Below are positions 53,244 through 60,165 of a stretch of 64,000 nucleotides of DNA, piece after piece. The notes beneath the pieces were generated by a model. It ran no database searches. It was not told the origin of the DNA and worked only from the letters and a program-made list of their open reading frames with translations. How positions within the stretch are numbered: the first letter of the stretch is position 1; every line of letters starts with the position of its first letter. Location of the stretch: the IMG/VR virus record IMGVR_UViG_3300014501_000017, positions 1 through 64,000 of that record; one strand, written 5' to 3'. The DNA comes from a virus. The position numbers were made by a program, and so were the translations under genes.

Positions 53244-53839
53244 GTTGGATAAACAAAGATAGACCAGGATTTTTCGGACGTAATCGTGATAAGATAATTG
53301 CAGGTTATAATCAAGAATATGGCGAAGGTTTGTGGCGATTGATGTTGGCGGCGGTTCCTGATGATGGATATTCAGCTACAGTTATGTATGATTTTGAGAG
53401 TGCTTGTAAATCATTTTATGAGTATTCTTATTATGAATATCTTAGAGACCATGTAGAAATGGTTGATGAATTATGTAAGTATTCAGAGTGCTATGATAAT
53501 GCAGAAACCAATGTCAAGAGCGGGTTTGATTATACTGTTCAGGAAGCATTCTCTACTCATATTCAGGATATTGCAGTTAGGAATGCATTAAAGAGACTTG
53601 GAAGAAGTTTTGCCAAAGAAGGACCGTTACTTAAAATAAGAGGCGGCGCAGTTTCAATTGGCGGAACTATGAATCTAGGAGAAGCACTATCACCAGCTAA
53701 TGTTCCTTATCATGATGTTGGTGATATAATTCAACCATCAAAGTGTCCAATATGGGCTAATGAGGGTAGTGTTGAGGATTTTTGGCAGTCTAATAAAGTG
53801 TTGCAAGTGAAAGTTGATGATTTGTTTGGAGAGAAGTAA
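53240..53839 (+). CDS. Conserved phage protein of unknown function (199 aa)
   Basis: The opening SWINKDRPGFFGRNRDKIIA and GYNQEYGEGLWRLML, then ACKSFYEYSYYEYL, NVKSGFDYTVQEAFSTHIQD and VEDFWQSNKVLQVKVDDLFG fit an uncharacterised but recurrent phage family. Mixed alpha/beta, soluble. It ends in a lysine; a 40-base gap with a ribosome site leads to the phosphoesterase gene. Confidence 0.55.
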   Translation: MSWINKDRPGFFGRNRDKIIAGYNQEYGEGLWRLMLAAVPDDGYSATVMYDFESACKSFYEYSYYEYLRDHVEMVDELCKYSECYDNAETNVKSGFDYTVQEAFSTHIQDIAVRNALKRLGRSFAKEGPLLKIRGGAVSIGGTMNLGEALSPANVPYHDVGDIIQPSKCPIWANEGSVEDFWQSNKVLQVKVDDLFGEK

Positions 53840-53879
53840 TTCCTTAAAAATGATTGAGTATGTAAAGAGGTTTATTTAG

Positions 53880-54455
53880 ATGGTAAATATCTTTTTTGCC
53901 AGTGATCATCATTTCGGTCACGAAAATACATTTTTGAAGTTCAAGCGTGAGGATGGTGTGACTCCTCTACGTCCGTTTACGTCTGTCGATGAAATGAACC
54001 AGACTATGATTCAGAAGCATAATGCTGTTGTAAAACCAGAAGACCATGTGTATTTTGGTGGTGATTTTGTTATTAACAAGAAGTATCTTTGGATAGCAAG
54101 ACAGCTAAACGGTCATAAACGTATTGTTCTTGGAAATAATGATATATTTCCAGTTGAAATGTATCTTGAGGCCGGATTCGAGAAGATAGCAGGATATCGT
54201 GTATTCGTTGATGATTTCATTTTGTCTCATATTCCTCTTCGTGAGGATAATGTGACACAGAGATTTCATTGTAATGTTCATGGTCATATCCATGCAAATT
54301 TCATAAATGACCCTAGATATCTTTGTATTTGTGTAGAGCATACAAATTATGCTCCACTTCATATGGATGAAGTTAGAGAACGTATTAAGAATAACATTCG
54401 ATCTTTTAATCAGACTGGACAGGTAATTGATTATAGGGCTAAATTGAATGGTTAA
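53880..54455 (+). CDS. Calcineurin-like metallophosphoesterase
   Basis: A 191-aa enzyme with metal-binding motifs ASDHHFGHEN (D9, H11), YFGGDFVINKKY, RIVLGNNDIF (N-D in place of the usual N-H-D) and SHIPLRE plus NVHGHIH near residue 135. Such small phosphoesterases occur in many phages; the substrate (protein phosphate or cyclic nucleotide) cannot be inferred. A GAGGT site precedes the ATG. The lysozyme gene follows with a late promoter between. Confidence 0.8.
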   Translation: MVNIFFASDHHFGHENTFLKFKREDGVTPLRPFTSVDEMNQTMIQKHNAVVKPEDHVYFGGDFVINKKYLWIARQLNGHKRIVLGNNDIFPVEMYLEAGFEKIAGYRVFVDDFILSHIPLREDNVTQRFHCNVHGHIHANFINDPRYLCICVEHTNYAPLHMDEVRERIKNNIRSFNQTGQVIDYRAKLNG

Positions 54456-54461
54456 TAAATA
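54455..54461 (+). promoter_or_regulatory. Late promoter motif ATAAATA before the lysozyme gene
   Basis: ATAAATA (in TTAATAAATAT) lies 15 nt before the lysozyme ATG, with a GAGGT ribosome site between. Late expression suits an endolysin embedded in a replication block. Confidence 0.6.
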
Positions 54462-54476
54462 TTCATGAGGTAACTC

Positions 54477-54962
54477 ATGGATTCATTTACATTAATTTCA
54501 GGTCACGAAGGATTACAATTACACGTTTATAAGGATACTGATGGCTCTGATACTATTGGTTATGGTTTTCATCTTGATACATTAACAGTTAGTCAGAAAG
54601 TCATGTTATCTACTAATCATGGTGGAAACTGGCAGAATATCTATCACACAGGTATTACTTCGGACGAAGCAACGTCTTTATTAAAAGATAGAATTGAAGA
54701 AATATCTAGTTGGCTTGATGAGACATTTCCTTGGTATAGAAAATTATCACAAACCCGTCAATCTGTTCTTATGGATATGACATATGAGATGGGTGAGGGA
54801 AGTTCGTCTAAAGGAACTGGAATTTTTGGATTTAAGCATTTTCTAGCATCTATGGCTCAGGGTGATTGGGAAGGTGCGGTAAAGCAAATGGAAAGTTCTC
54901 ATTGGGCCGGTCAGGTTCGGGAGAGAGAACAAGAGGATGCATTATTGATTTTACAAGGATAA
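54477..54962 (+). CDS. e: T4-type lysozyme (endolysin)
   Basis: A 161-aa glycoside hydrolase family 24 enzyme (T4 lysozyme has 164) that cleaves peptidoglycan at lysis. The catalytic triad keeps the exact T4 numbering: E11 in GHEGLQLHVY, D20 in YKDTDGSD and T26 in TIGYG. There is no signal peptide, so a holin should release it. A late promoter and good ribosome site precede it. Confidence 0.95.
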   Translation: MDSFTLISGHEGLQLHVYKDTDGSDTIGYGFHLDTLTVSQKVMLSTNHGGNWQNIYHTGITSDEATSLLKDRIEEISSWLDETFPWYRKLSQTRQSVLMDMTYEMGEGSSSKGTGIFGFKHFLASMAQGDWEGAVKQMESSHWAGQVREREQEDALLILQG

Positions 54963-54963
54963 T

Positions 54964-55341
54964 ATGATTAAAATTATATCATGGCTTACTCCGACAAAAG
55001 CAAAAAACTGGAATCGTAGAATATATAAACAGAAAAATCTTTCTTTTAATCTTGCCAGTTTTACTATTAGTGATAATCCAGTAGAAAGATTTTATGTCTA
55101 TTCAGATATGGATTCCTTACATTCAATTGAAAATATTGTTGGTAAGGTTGGAGTGGTTGATTATAGACCAGATGGTTTATGGATAGATGTTGAATGGATT
55201 CCTACACAGACTGGTAAAAATTGTGTTGAAGGTTTAGAAACTGGATTTTATGGTATAAAACCATTTGGTTATGGTAAATCAGATGCCACTGGTTACGTTA
55301 CCGAATTTCAATTGAGGGGATTTGCATTGACTGCTAGATAG
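54964..55341 (+). CDS. Uncharacterised protein (125 aa)
   Basis: Begins MIKIISWLTPTKAKNWNRRI and YKQKN, then a strand-rich body (ENIVGKVGVVDYRPDGLWID then VEWIPTQTG) and a conserved-looking end YGIKPFGYGKSDATGYVTEF then QLRGFALTAR. The layout resembles small phage proteins related to head-protease-like folds, but the resemblance is weak. It has an AAGGA site and lies between lysozyme and polymerase. Confidence 0.5.
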   Translation: MIKIISWLTPTKAKNWNRRIYKQKNLSFNLASFTISDNPVERFYVYSDMDSLHSIENIVGKVGVVDYRPDGLWIDVEWIPTQTGKNCVEGLETGFYGIKPFGYGKSDATGYVTEFQLRGFALTAR

Positions 55342-55350
55342 TGATATACT
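55322..55350 (+). promoter_or_regulatory. Extended -10 promoter directly before gene 43; start codon at +1
   Basis: TATACT (55345-55350) with TGA before it gives an extended -10; the -35 at 17 nt is poor (TTGCAT). Six nt follow, then the ATG of gene 43. There is no ribosome site. Confidence 0.6.
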
Positions 55351-55356
55351 TATATT

Positions 55357-56874
55357 ATGGCTAATTTTTATACTAATGTATGCATGTTGAAAGGAAAGAT
55401 TCTTGTTAGAGCCATTAAAGATGGTAAACGAGTTTCTTATTCAGTTAATTATCGTCCATATCTTTTCATGCCTGCTAAGGGCAAACAAACAAAATTTAAA
55501 ACAATTCGTGGTGGTTCTGTCGATAAGATCGATTTTGAGAATCATTGGGCAATGAAGCAATTCATTGACAGATACAAGGATATTCAGGATTTTGAATATT
55601 ATGGGATGACGATGCCCATATACACCTTCATTAACGATAACACTCCTTCTTCGATTAAATATAATGCCGATGAAATTCGTGTAGTATCACTTGATATTGA
55701 AGTAGATACCAAAGATGGGTTTCCAAATCTCAATCCAGCGGGTGCCTCTTATGGAACCAATTATGCCAATAAAGAAATAACTGTTATTGGTCTTAGAAGC
55801 AGAGGAAAAAATCTGGTTTTTGGAACTAAACCTTATAAAACATCCGATCAAAATACAACATACATGCAGTGTGAGAATGAAGCAGAAATGTTGAAGGATT
55901 TCCTTATTGTTTGGAATGATAAGGATTTCTGGCAACCTGATATTGTAACTGGTTGGAACGTAGGTGGATTTGATATACCATACTTAGTTCGTCGTATTGA
56001 AAAGGTAATTGGAGAGAAGTATGCTAAGATGTTATCTCCATGGAGAAATTATACATTTAGAGAATATCAGGCCGGATTTGGCCATACCCAGATAGAGTAT
56101 GACTTGTATGGTATTGCTGTATTAGATTATATGGCTCTATACAAGAAGTTTTCTTTTACTCCACAAGAATCTTATAAGCTTGATACTGTAGCTCAATCAG
56201 AACTTAAAGAAGGAAAACGTAGCTATTCCCAATATAAGAATATGCAGGAATTCTATGAGAAAGATTATCAAGGATTTATTGATTATAACATTCAGGATAA
56301 CGTTCTAGTAGATAAGCTTGAAGAGAAGAAAGGATTCATTAAACTTGTAATGGCCATGGCCTATGATGCCAAGATTAATTTCAAGGATTGTTTCACTCCT
56401 ACTCGTGTATGGGATGTTATTATCCATAATCATCTTTTTGCACAAGGAATTGTAGTTCCTAGAATGAAAGACCCAGAAGGTGGTTCTATTGAAGGTGCCT
56501 ACGTTAAGGAACCTATTAAGGGATTACATAAGTGGGTAGTATCGTTCGATTTAAATTCACTTTATCCTCATTTGATTCAGATGTATAATATTTCTCCTGA
56601 AACTTTTATAGGTAGTACTGATCGTAGATTATCAGTTGAAGATGTACTTGATGGAGAATTTAATAATCCAATATACAAGAAGTATTATGATAAGGGTTAT
56701 ACCATAGCTACTCCCGGTCATATCTTCGATAAGAAGACTGTAGGGTTCCTTCCTACTATTATGAAGAAAATGTATGATGATAGAGTAGTATGGAAGAAAC
56801 AGATGATTGAAGAGAAAAAGGAAATTCAATTAATAGAAGAAGAAATGAAAAAGAGGGGTATAAATATATCATAA
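55357..56874 (+). CDS. 43A: DNA polymerase gp43, N-terminal piece (exonuclease and motif A)
   Basis: A 505-aa first piece of the family-B replicative polymerase. The 3'-5' exonuclease carries Exo I SLDIEVD (D113, E115), Exo II GWNVGGFDIPYL (near 200) and Exo III YNIQDNVLVD (near 310). Palm motif A VSFDLNSLYPHLIQMY lies near 395, and FLPTIMKKMYDDRVVWKKQM starts the fingers. It stops (TAA) at KKRGINIS, where a homing endonuclease cassette begins. The missing continuation is encoded from 57594. No ribosome site precedes the ATG; it sits 6 nt after an extended -10. Confidence 0.93.
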   Translation: MANFYTNVCMLKGKILVRAIKDGKRVSYSVNYRPYLFMPAKGKQTKFKTIRGGSVDKIDFENHWAMKQFIDRYKDIQDFEYYGMTMPIYTFINDNTPSSIKYNADEIRVVSLDIEVDTKDGFPNLNPAGASYGTNYANKEITVIGLRSRGKNLVFGTKPYKTSDQNTTYMQCENEAEMLKDFLIVWNDKDFWQPDIVTGWNVGGFDIPYLVRRIEKVIGEKYAKMLSPWRNYTFREYQAGFGHTQIEYDLYGIAVLDYMALYKKFSFTPQESYKLDTVAQSELKEGKRSYSQYKNMQEFYEKDYQGFIDYNIQDNVLVDKLEEKKGFIKLVMAMAYDAKINFKDCFTPTRVWDVIIHNHLFAQGIVVPRMKDPEGGSIEGAYVKEPIKGLHKWVVSFDLNSLYPHLIQMYNISPETFIGSTDRRLSVEDVLDGEFNNPIYKKYYDKGYTIATPGHIFDKKTVGFLPTIMKKMYDDRVVWKKQMIEEKKEIQLIEEEMKKRGINIS

Positions 56875-56877
56875 ATA
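56871..56877 (+). promoter_or_regulatory. Late promoter motif ATAAATA at the insertion edge
   Basis: ATAAATA starts at the last base of the polymerase sense codon and lies 21 nt before the ATG of the inserted nuclease gene, with a TGGAG site between. Confidence 0.5.
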
Positions 56878-56898
56878 CTCATTGTATGGAGCAATAGT

Positions 56899-57612
56899 AT
56901 GTATTTTATGGTTTATAAAATAAATAATTTAAAAAATGGTAGATATTATATTGGAGCACACAAGACTGATAATTTAAATGATGGATATATGGGTTCTGGA
57001 ATTGCAATTAAACGTGCAATAAAAAAATATGGCAGGAAAAACTTTAGGCGAAAAATAATTAAACAATGCAAGACGGAATTGCAAATGTTTGCTTTTGAAA
57101 AAAAGATCATAGAAGAATGTATAGATGATAATCCATGTTATAATATTAAACAAGGTGGAATTGGTGGTTGGACTTGGATTAACAAACATAGACATTTATT
57201 TAAAAATCCTATGCTTAATCCAATAATTGCTAATAAAGTAAGTGTAGCTTTAAAAGAAAAATTTCGTACAGATAATAATTATAGAAAAAAATTACTTAAA
57301 CATTGTGAAAATTTGGCTAAAATGGGGGCTGAATTTAATAAAGGACGAAAGCGCCCATATCATGCTAAATTTATGAAAGAGTGGAGCAAAAATAATTGGA
57401 ATAAAAATAGAGAAAAAATGAGAGATTCGTTATCATCATGGTTTAAGGTTGTATCTCCAAAAGGAAAAGTGTATAATACAAATAGATTGGGTGATTTATG
57501 TGATAAGTTTGGATTATCTTTTGTTACAATGTGGTGGGCTAGTAAAAGAAACAAACAAGTGAGTAAAGGAAAAGCAAAAGGTTGGATATGTCAACAGATT
57601 ATTCAAAATTAA
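56899..57612 (+). CDS. GIY-YIG-type homing endonuclease splitting gene 43
   Basis: A 237-aa nuclease of the GIY-YIG/Seg type: MVYKINNLKNGRYYIGAHKT then DNLNDGYMGSG, AIKKYGRKNFRRKIIKQ, the glutamate in FAFEKKIIEE and CYNIKQGGIGGWTW. The middle is basic and helical; the C-terminus FKVVSPKGKVYNTNRLGDLC matches homing-nuclease DNA-binding tails. It lies inside the polymerase gene. Its last 25 bases overlap the restart of the polymerase frame at 57588. Splitting of gene 43 next to a homing gene is known in some Aeromonas T4-like phages. Confidence 0.88.
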   Translation: MYFMVYKINNLKNGRYYIGAHKTDNLNDGYMGSGIAIKRAIKKYGRKNFRRKIIKQCKTELQMFAFEKKIIEECIDDNPCYNIKQGGIGGWTWINKHRHLFKNPMLNPIIANKVSVALKEKFRTDNNYRKKLLKHCENLAKMGAEFNKGRKRPYHAKFMKEWSKNNWNKNREKMRDSLSSWFKVVSPKGKVYNTNRLGDLCDKFGLSFVTMWWASKRNKQVSKGKAKGWICQQIIQN

Positions 57613-57725
57613 GTGATAAGGAGTTAATAGAGCGCCATAAAATCGGAATTAATCAAATTGATTATTGCAAAAATATGCAACATCAATTGAAGATTACTTT
57701 AAATTCCGGTTATGGCGCTCTTTAG
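57588..57725 (+). CDS. 43B: DNA polymerase gp43, motif B segment ending at in-frame TAG
   Basis: An ATG with an AAGG site 6 nt upstream opens a 45-codon frame: STDYSKLSDKELIERHKIGI, NQIDYCKNMQHQ, then LKITLNSGYGAL and TAG. K-x-x-x-N-S-G-Y-G is motif B of family-B polymerases, the fingers helix that contacts the incoming nucleotide. From the TCA at 57591 the sequence directly continues the first piece (INIS + TDYSKL). After TAG the same frame goes on as CTA-TGT-AAT and NRYFRWFD. T4 has GALGN at this point. It may be joined to the next piece by ribosome hopping. Confidence 0.8.
   Translation: MSTDYSKLSDKELIERHKIGINQIDYCKNMQHQLKITLNSGYGAL
57629..57721 (+). other. Long RNA hairpin inside the polymerase frame
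   Basis: A perfect 12-bp GC-rich stem (57629-57640 with 57710-57721) encloses a 7-bp stem (57644-57650 with 57702-57708), a 7-bp stem (57656-57662 with 57682-57688) and a 5-bp stem (57665-57669 with 57676-57680). All are nested, about 31 pairs in total. The outer stem ends one base before the TAG. Confidence 0.75.
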
Positions 57726-57728
57726 CTA
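57720..57728 (+). other. Candidate stop-codon hop site CTT-TAG-CTA
   Basis: A TAG stop flanked by two leucine codons that one leucine tRNA could read. A 6-nt hop from CTT to CTA would skip TAG and give ...G-A-L-C-N-R-Y-F..., with the same residue count between L and N as in T4 gp43. Confidence 0.55.
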
Positions 57729-57779
57729 TGTAATAGATATTTTCGGTGGTTTGACCCAAGACTTGGAGAATCGGTTACC

Positions 57780-58721
57780 TTGTCTGGTCAGGTTTCTATT
57801 CGTTGGATGGAAACGCGGATGAATGATTTCTTGAATAGAAGAAACAAGACTACCGGATATGACTATATTATTGCCTGTGATACAGATTCAATGTATCTTA
57901 GATTAGGAACTATGATTGAAGGTGGTTGGTCTGAAAGAGTAGATCAGAAATATAAAAATATGACACCAGATGAAATTACATCTGATATTGATAAAATATG
58001 TGAGGAAGAATTCACCCCATTTATTGAAAAATCTTATAAAGAATTAGCCGAGTATGTCCATGCCTATAATCAGACAATGATTATGAAGCGTGAGACAATT
58101 GCCAATAAGGGTATTTGGACCGCTGCCAAACATTATGCCTTGAATGCTTATGATATAGAGGGTGTTCGTTATAAAGAACCTGAGCTAAAGATAACTGGTT
58201 TGGAGTGTGTTCGTTCTTCTACTCCATCGTCCTGTAGAGTTTCTATTAAGGAAGCTATCAAGGTTATCATGAACAAGGAACAGGATGATTTAATTAAATT
58301 CATAGAAGAATTCAAGCAAAAGCATAAAACTCTTCCTATATCAGAGATAGCTTTCCCACGTTCGGTTAATGGTTTGACAAAATGGGCTGATTCTGCTAGT
58401 ATATACAAGAAAGGAACTCCTATTCAAGTAAAGGGATCAATTATTTTCAATAAGTTATTGAAAGAAAAGAATCTTACTAACGAGTATCCTTTAATTGTTG
58501 ATAGTGAGAAGATAAAATTTGTTTATCTCAAACTTCCTAATCATATTAAAGATAAGGTAATTGCTTTCAATGGTATTGAACCACCTAAAGAGTTTGATAT
58601 TGAGCCTTATGTAGACCATGAAATAATGCTTAATAAGAGTTTTATAGAGCCTCTTCATAGTATTCTTGATGTAATTGGATGGAAGACTGAGAAGAGAGCG
58701 ACCTTAGAGGATTTTTTCTAA
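57780..58721 (+). CDS. 43C: DNA polymerase gp43, C-terminal piece (motif C, thumb)
   Basis: Homology in this frame begins already at 57729 (CNRYFRWFDPRLGESVTLSG), but the only conventional start after TAG is TTG at 57780, with GGAG 11 nt upstream, giving 313 aa. It holds QVSIRWMETRMNDFLN, catalytic motif C IIACDTDSMYLRL (near residue 35), AKHYALNAYD (K-x-Y-type motif), LKITGLECVRSSTP in the thumb, and a terminal LEDFF clamp-binding motif. Joined to 43A and 43B by the proposed hop, total length would be about 880 aa (T4 gp43 has 898). Confidence 0.9.
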   Translation: MSGQVSIRWMETRMNDFLNRRNKTTGYDYIIACDTDSMYLRLGTMIEGGWSERVDQKYKNMTPDEITSDIDKICEEEFTPFIEKSYKELAEYVHAYNQTMIMKRETIANKGIWTAAKHYALNAYDIEGVRYKEPELKITGLECVRSSTPSSCRVSIKEAIKVIMNKEQDDLIKFIEEFKQKHKTLPISEIAFPRSVNGLTKWADSASIYKKGTPIQVKGSIIFNKLLKEKNLTNEYPLIVDSEKIKFVYLKLPNHIKDKVIAFNGIEPPKEFDIEPYVDHEIMLNKSFIEPLHSILDVIGWKTEKRATLEDFF

Positions 58722-59029
58722 TGATTACAGATGCAGAAATAGAATCAGTAGTTACTAATAAAATTTCAGTTTTGAATTGTGATATATGTGGAGACCGTGA
58801 ATTTTTTGAACAAGTAAAAGGGTTTCATTATACAAATATAGGTGGATTAAATGGATTTCCACCAAAGAATAGTAAATTTTCTAAAGTTGAGTTTCATAGT
58901 ATTAGAAATCAAAAAATAGTTCAAGTACATATTTGTTTTGATTGTATTATGTCCAAGCTTTCGATTGTGTTTAGAGACTATGTTGATTTTAGTCCGTTAT
59001 TTGATAAGGTAAATGATAAGGAGAATTAA
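58721..59029 (+). CDS. Uncharacterised protein with two CxxC pairs (102 aa)
   Basis: CDIC near residue 20 and CFDC near 75 could form one zinc site. Between them lies GGLNGFPPKNSKFSKVEFHS. The ATG overlaps the polymerase stop by one base (TAATG), implying coupled translation. No family recognised. Confidence 0.5.
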   Translation: MITDAEIESVVTNKISVLNCDICGDREFFEQVKGFHYTNIGGLNGFPPKNSKFSKVEFHSIRNQKIVQVHICFDCIMSKLSIVFRDYVDFSPLFDKVNDKEN

Positions 59030-59030
59030 A

Positions 59031-59240
59031 ATGGCAGAGAAAACAAAGAAAGTAGTAAAGGCTAGTTATACAGTTTATACAAGGGTGAATATTCAAGTTG
59101 GAGTTGCTGTTGAGGCTGATTCATTAGAAGATGCAGTAGCAGCCTCTAGAAAATTTACTGTAACCGATATCCTTGATTTTCAAGGACATGATTTTCTAGA
59201 TGGTGATGATTTAGTAATTGAGGGTGTATTTAAGAATTAA
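59031..59240 (+). CDS. Uncharacterised small protein (69 aa)
   Basis: MAEKTKKVVKASYTVYTRVN then IQVGVAVEADSLEDAVAASR: a beta-alpha layout seen in small phage proteins with an alternating strand and a D-S-L-E-D-A-V-A helix. An AAGGAG site at 59018-59023 supports the ATG at 59031. Function unknown. Confidence 0.5.
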   Translation: MAEKTKKVVKASYTVYTRVNIQVGVAVEADSLEDAVAASRKFTVTDILDFQGHDFLDGDDLVIEGVFKN

Positions 59241-59241
59241 T

Positions 59242-59844
59242 ATGATTAGAAAATATATAATGGGTCTGTTGGCTGTAGTTCTGGTTGCTGGATGTTCTTC
59301 ACATAATTCAGATTCAGAATTATTTTATCAGGCATTAACTAAGCAGACGGTTGAAGCACAGATGAGAAATTCTGTACAGGCTTCTCCTGTAGCTACTCCA
59401 GTACCGATTGTGACTATGCATGTTCCTATTGCAGAACCTACATCAACTTCTATTTCTCCTGATGTTATAGCTAGGTATGAAAAACTTACTGGACGACATA
59501 TAAATAGAAAGCATTTATCTGTTCCGGTGATGAAGTCATTAACTGGTGTTAAGGTTGCAGGAAATTCATCAACATTAACAATTCCTAGTATAGCTGATAC
59601 TGCTCATGCAATGTTTACTGCTATTGTAAAAAAGTGTTATAATTGTGTAGCAACACTTCTTCCTACGCCGCAACCAACAGCAACAACTATTACTGCTCCA
59701 ATTCAGACTAAAGGATTTATAACACAAGGAATGGTATTAACGTTGACGTTTATTTTTCTGATAATTTGTTTTTTGATTGTTGTCCTTCCTAAATGGGTTG
59801 AATATGGTAGTACTAAAGCTAATAAATGGATGAATAGAAAATAA
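59242..59844 (+). CDS. Lipoprotein with C-terminal membrane helix; candidate unimolecular spanin
   Basis: A 200-aa protein with a lipoprotein signal (MIRKYIMGLLAVVLVAGCSS; lipobox VAGC, Cys18), a 140-residue periplasmic part with Pro/Thr-rich stretches (ASPVATPVPIVTMHVPIAEP, TLLPTPQPTATT) and a hydrophobic helix MVLTLTFIFLIICFLIVVLP (about 162-184) before a basic tail. An N-terminal outer-membrane lipid plus a C-terminal inner-membrane helix is the plan of u-spanins such as T1 gp11, which fuse the two membranes at lysis. No sequence match is claimed, and it lies 4 kb from the lysozyme gene. Confidence 0.55.
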   Translation: MIRKYIMGLLAVVLVAGCSSHNSDSELFYQALTKQTVEAQMRNSVQASPVATPVPIVTMHVPIAEPTSTSISPDVIARYEKLTGRHINRKHLSVPVMKSLTGVKVAGNSSTLTIPSIADTAHAMFTAIVKKCYNCVATLLPTPQPTATTITAPIQTKGFITQGMVLTLTFIFLIICFLIVVLPKWVEYGSTKANKWMNRK

Positions 59845-59845
59845 T

Positions 59846-60157
59846 ATGCCAGTAACAACAAAAGCTGTAGCTCGTGGTAAAGAATGGGAAAAAGAAACAA
59901 AGGAAGAAACCCTTGTTGATTTTGGATTTACTATTGGTAATGATGATCAAACAATAGATGGGTCAGCAACAATAGCTAGTCTTCAAAAAGAATTGAAACT
60001 AGTTAATATGAAGTTGGAGTTTCTTAAGAATCGTATGTTTACAATGTTGGATAATTTTGCTAAACATCCAGAAATACCCACTATCCAATGGCCAAATCGT
60101 CTTGAGCATATCAATAAAGTTAAAGACGAAATAACAAAAAAGTTAGCTGAAAAATAG
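59846..60157 (+). CDS. Uncharacterised protein before uvsX (103 aa)
   Basis: The second half is a long helix (IASLQKELKLVNMKLEFLKN then RMFTMLDNFAKH) ending WPNRLEHINKVKDEITKKLA. The start, PVTTKAVARGKEWEKETKEE, is charged. It begins one base after the spanin-like gene and is followed closely by uvsX. Possibly a coiled-coil partner; function unknown. Confidence 0.5.
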   Translation: MPVTTKAVARGKEWEKETKEETLVDFGFTIGNDDQTIDGSATIASLQKELKLVNMKLEFLKNRMFTMLDNFAKHPEIPTIQWPNRLEHINKVKDEITKKLAEK

Positions 60158-60165
60158 GAGCTAGT

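Noticed and set aside
56872-57593. Group I intron containing the nuclease in gene 43
   Set aside because: Only 24 nt precede the nuclease ATG and its frame extends past the junction, leaving no room for an intron core; the boundaries also do not give the usual U...G ends.
57723-57725. TAG reassigned to an amino acid in this phage
   Set aside because: TAG ends several intact genes (gp17, gp47, gene 55, the methyltransferase), so it works as a stop.
57629-57725. The hairpin as a transcription terminator
   Set aside because: It is followed by only three T residues, and polymerase coding sequence continues.
58374-58402. TTGACA-N17-TAGTAT promoter
   Set aside because: Inside conserved thumb codons of the polymerase with no gene start nearby.
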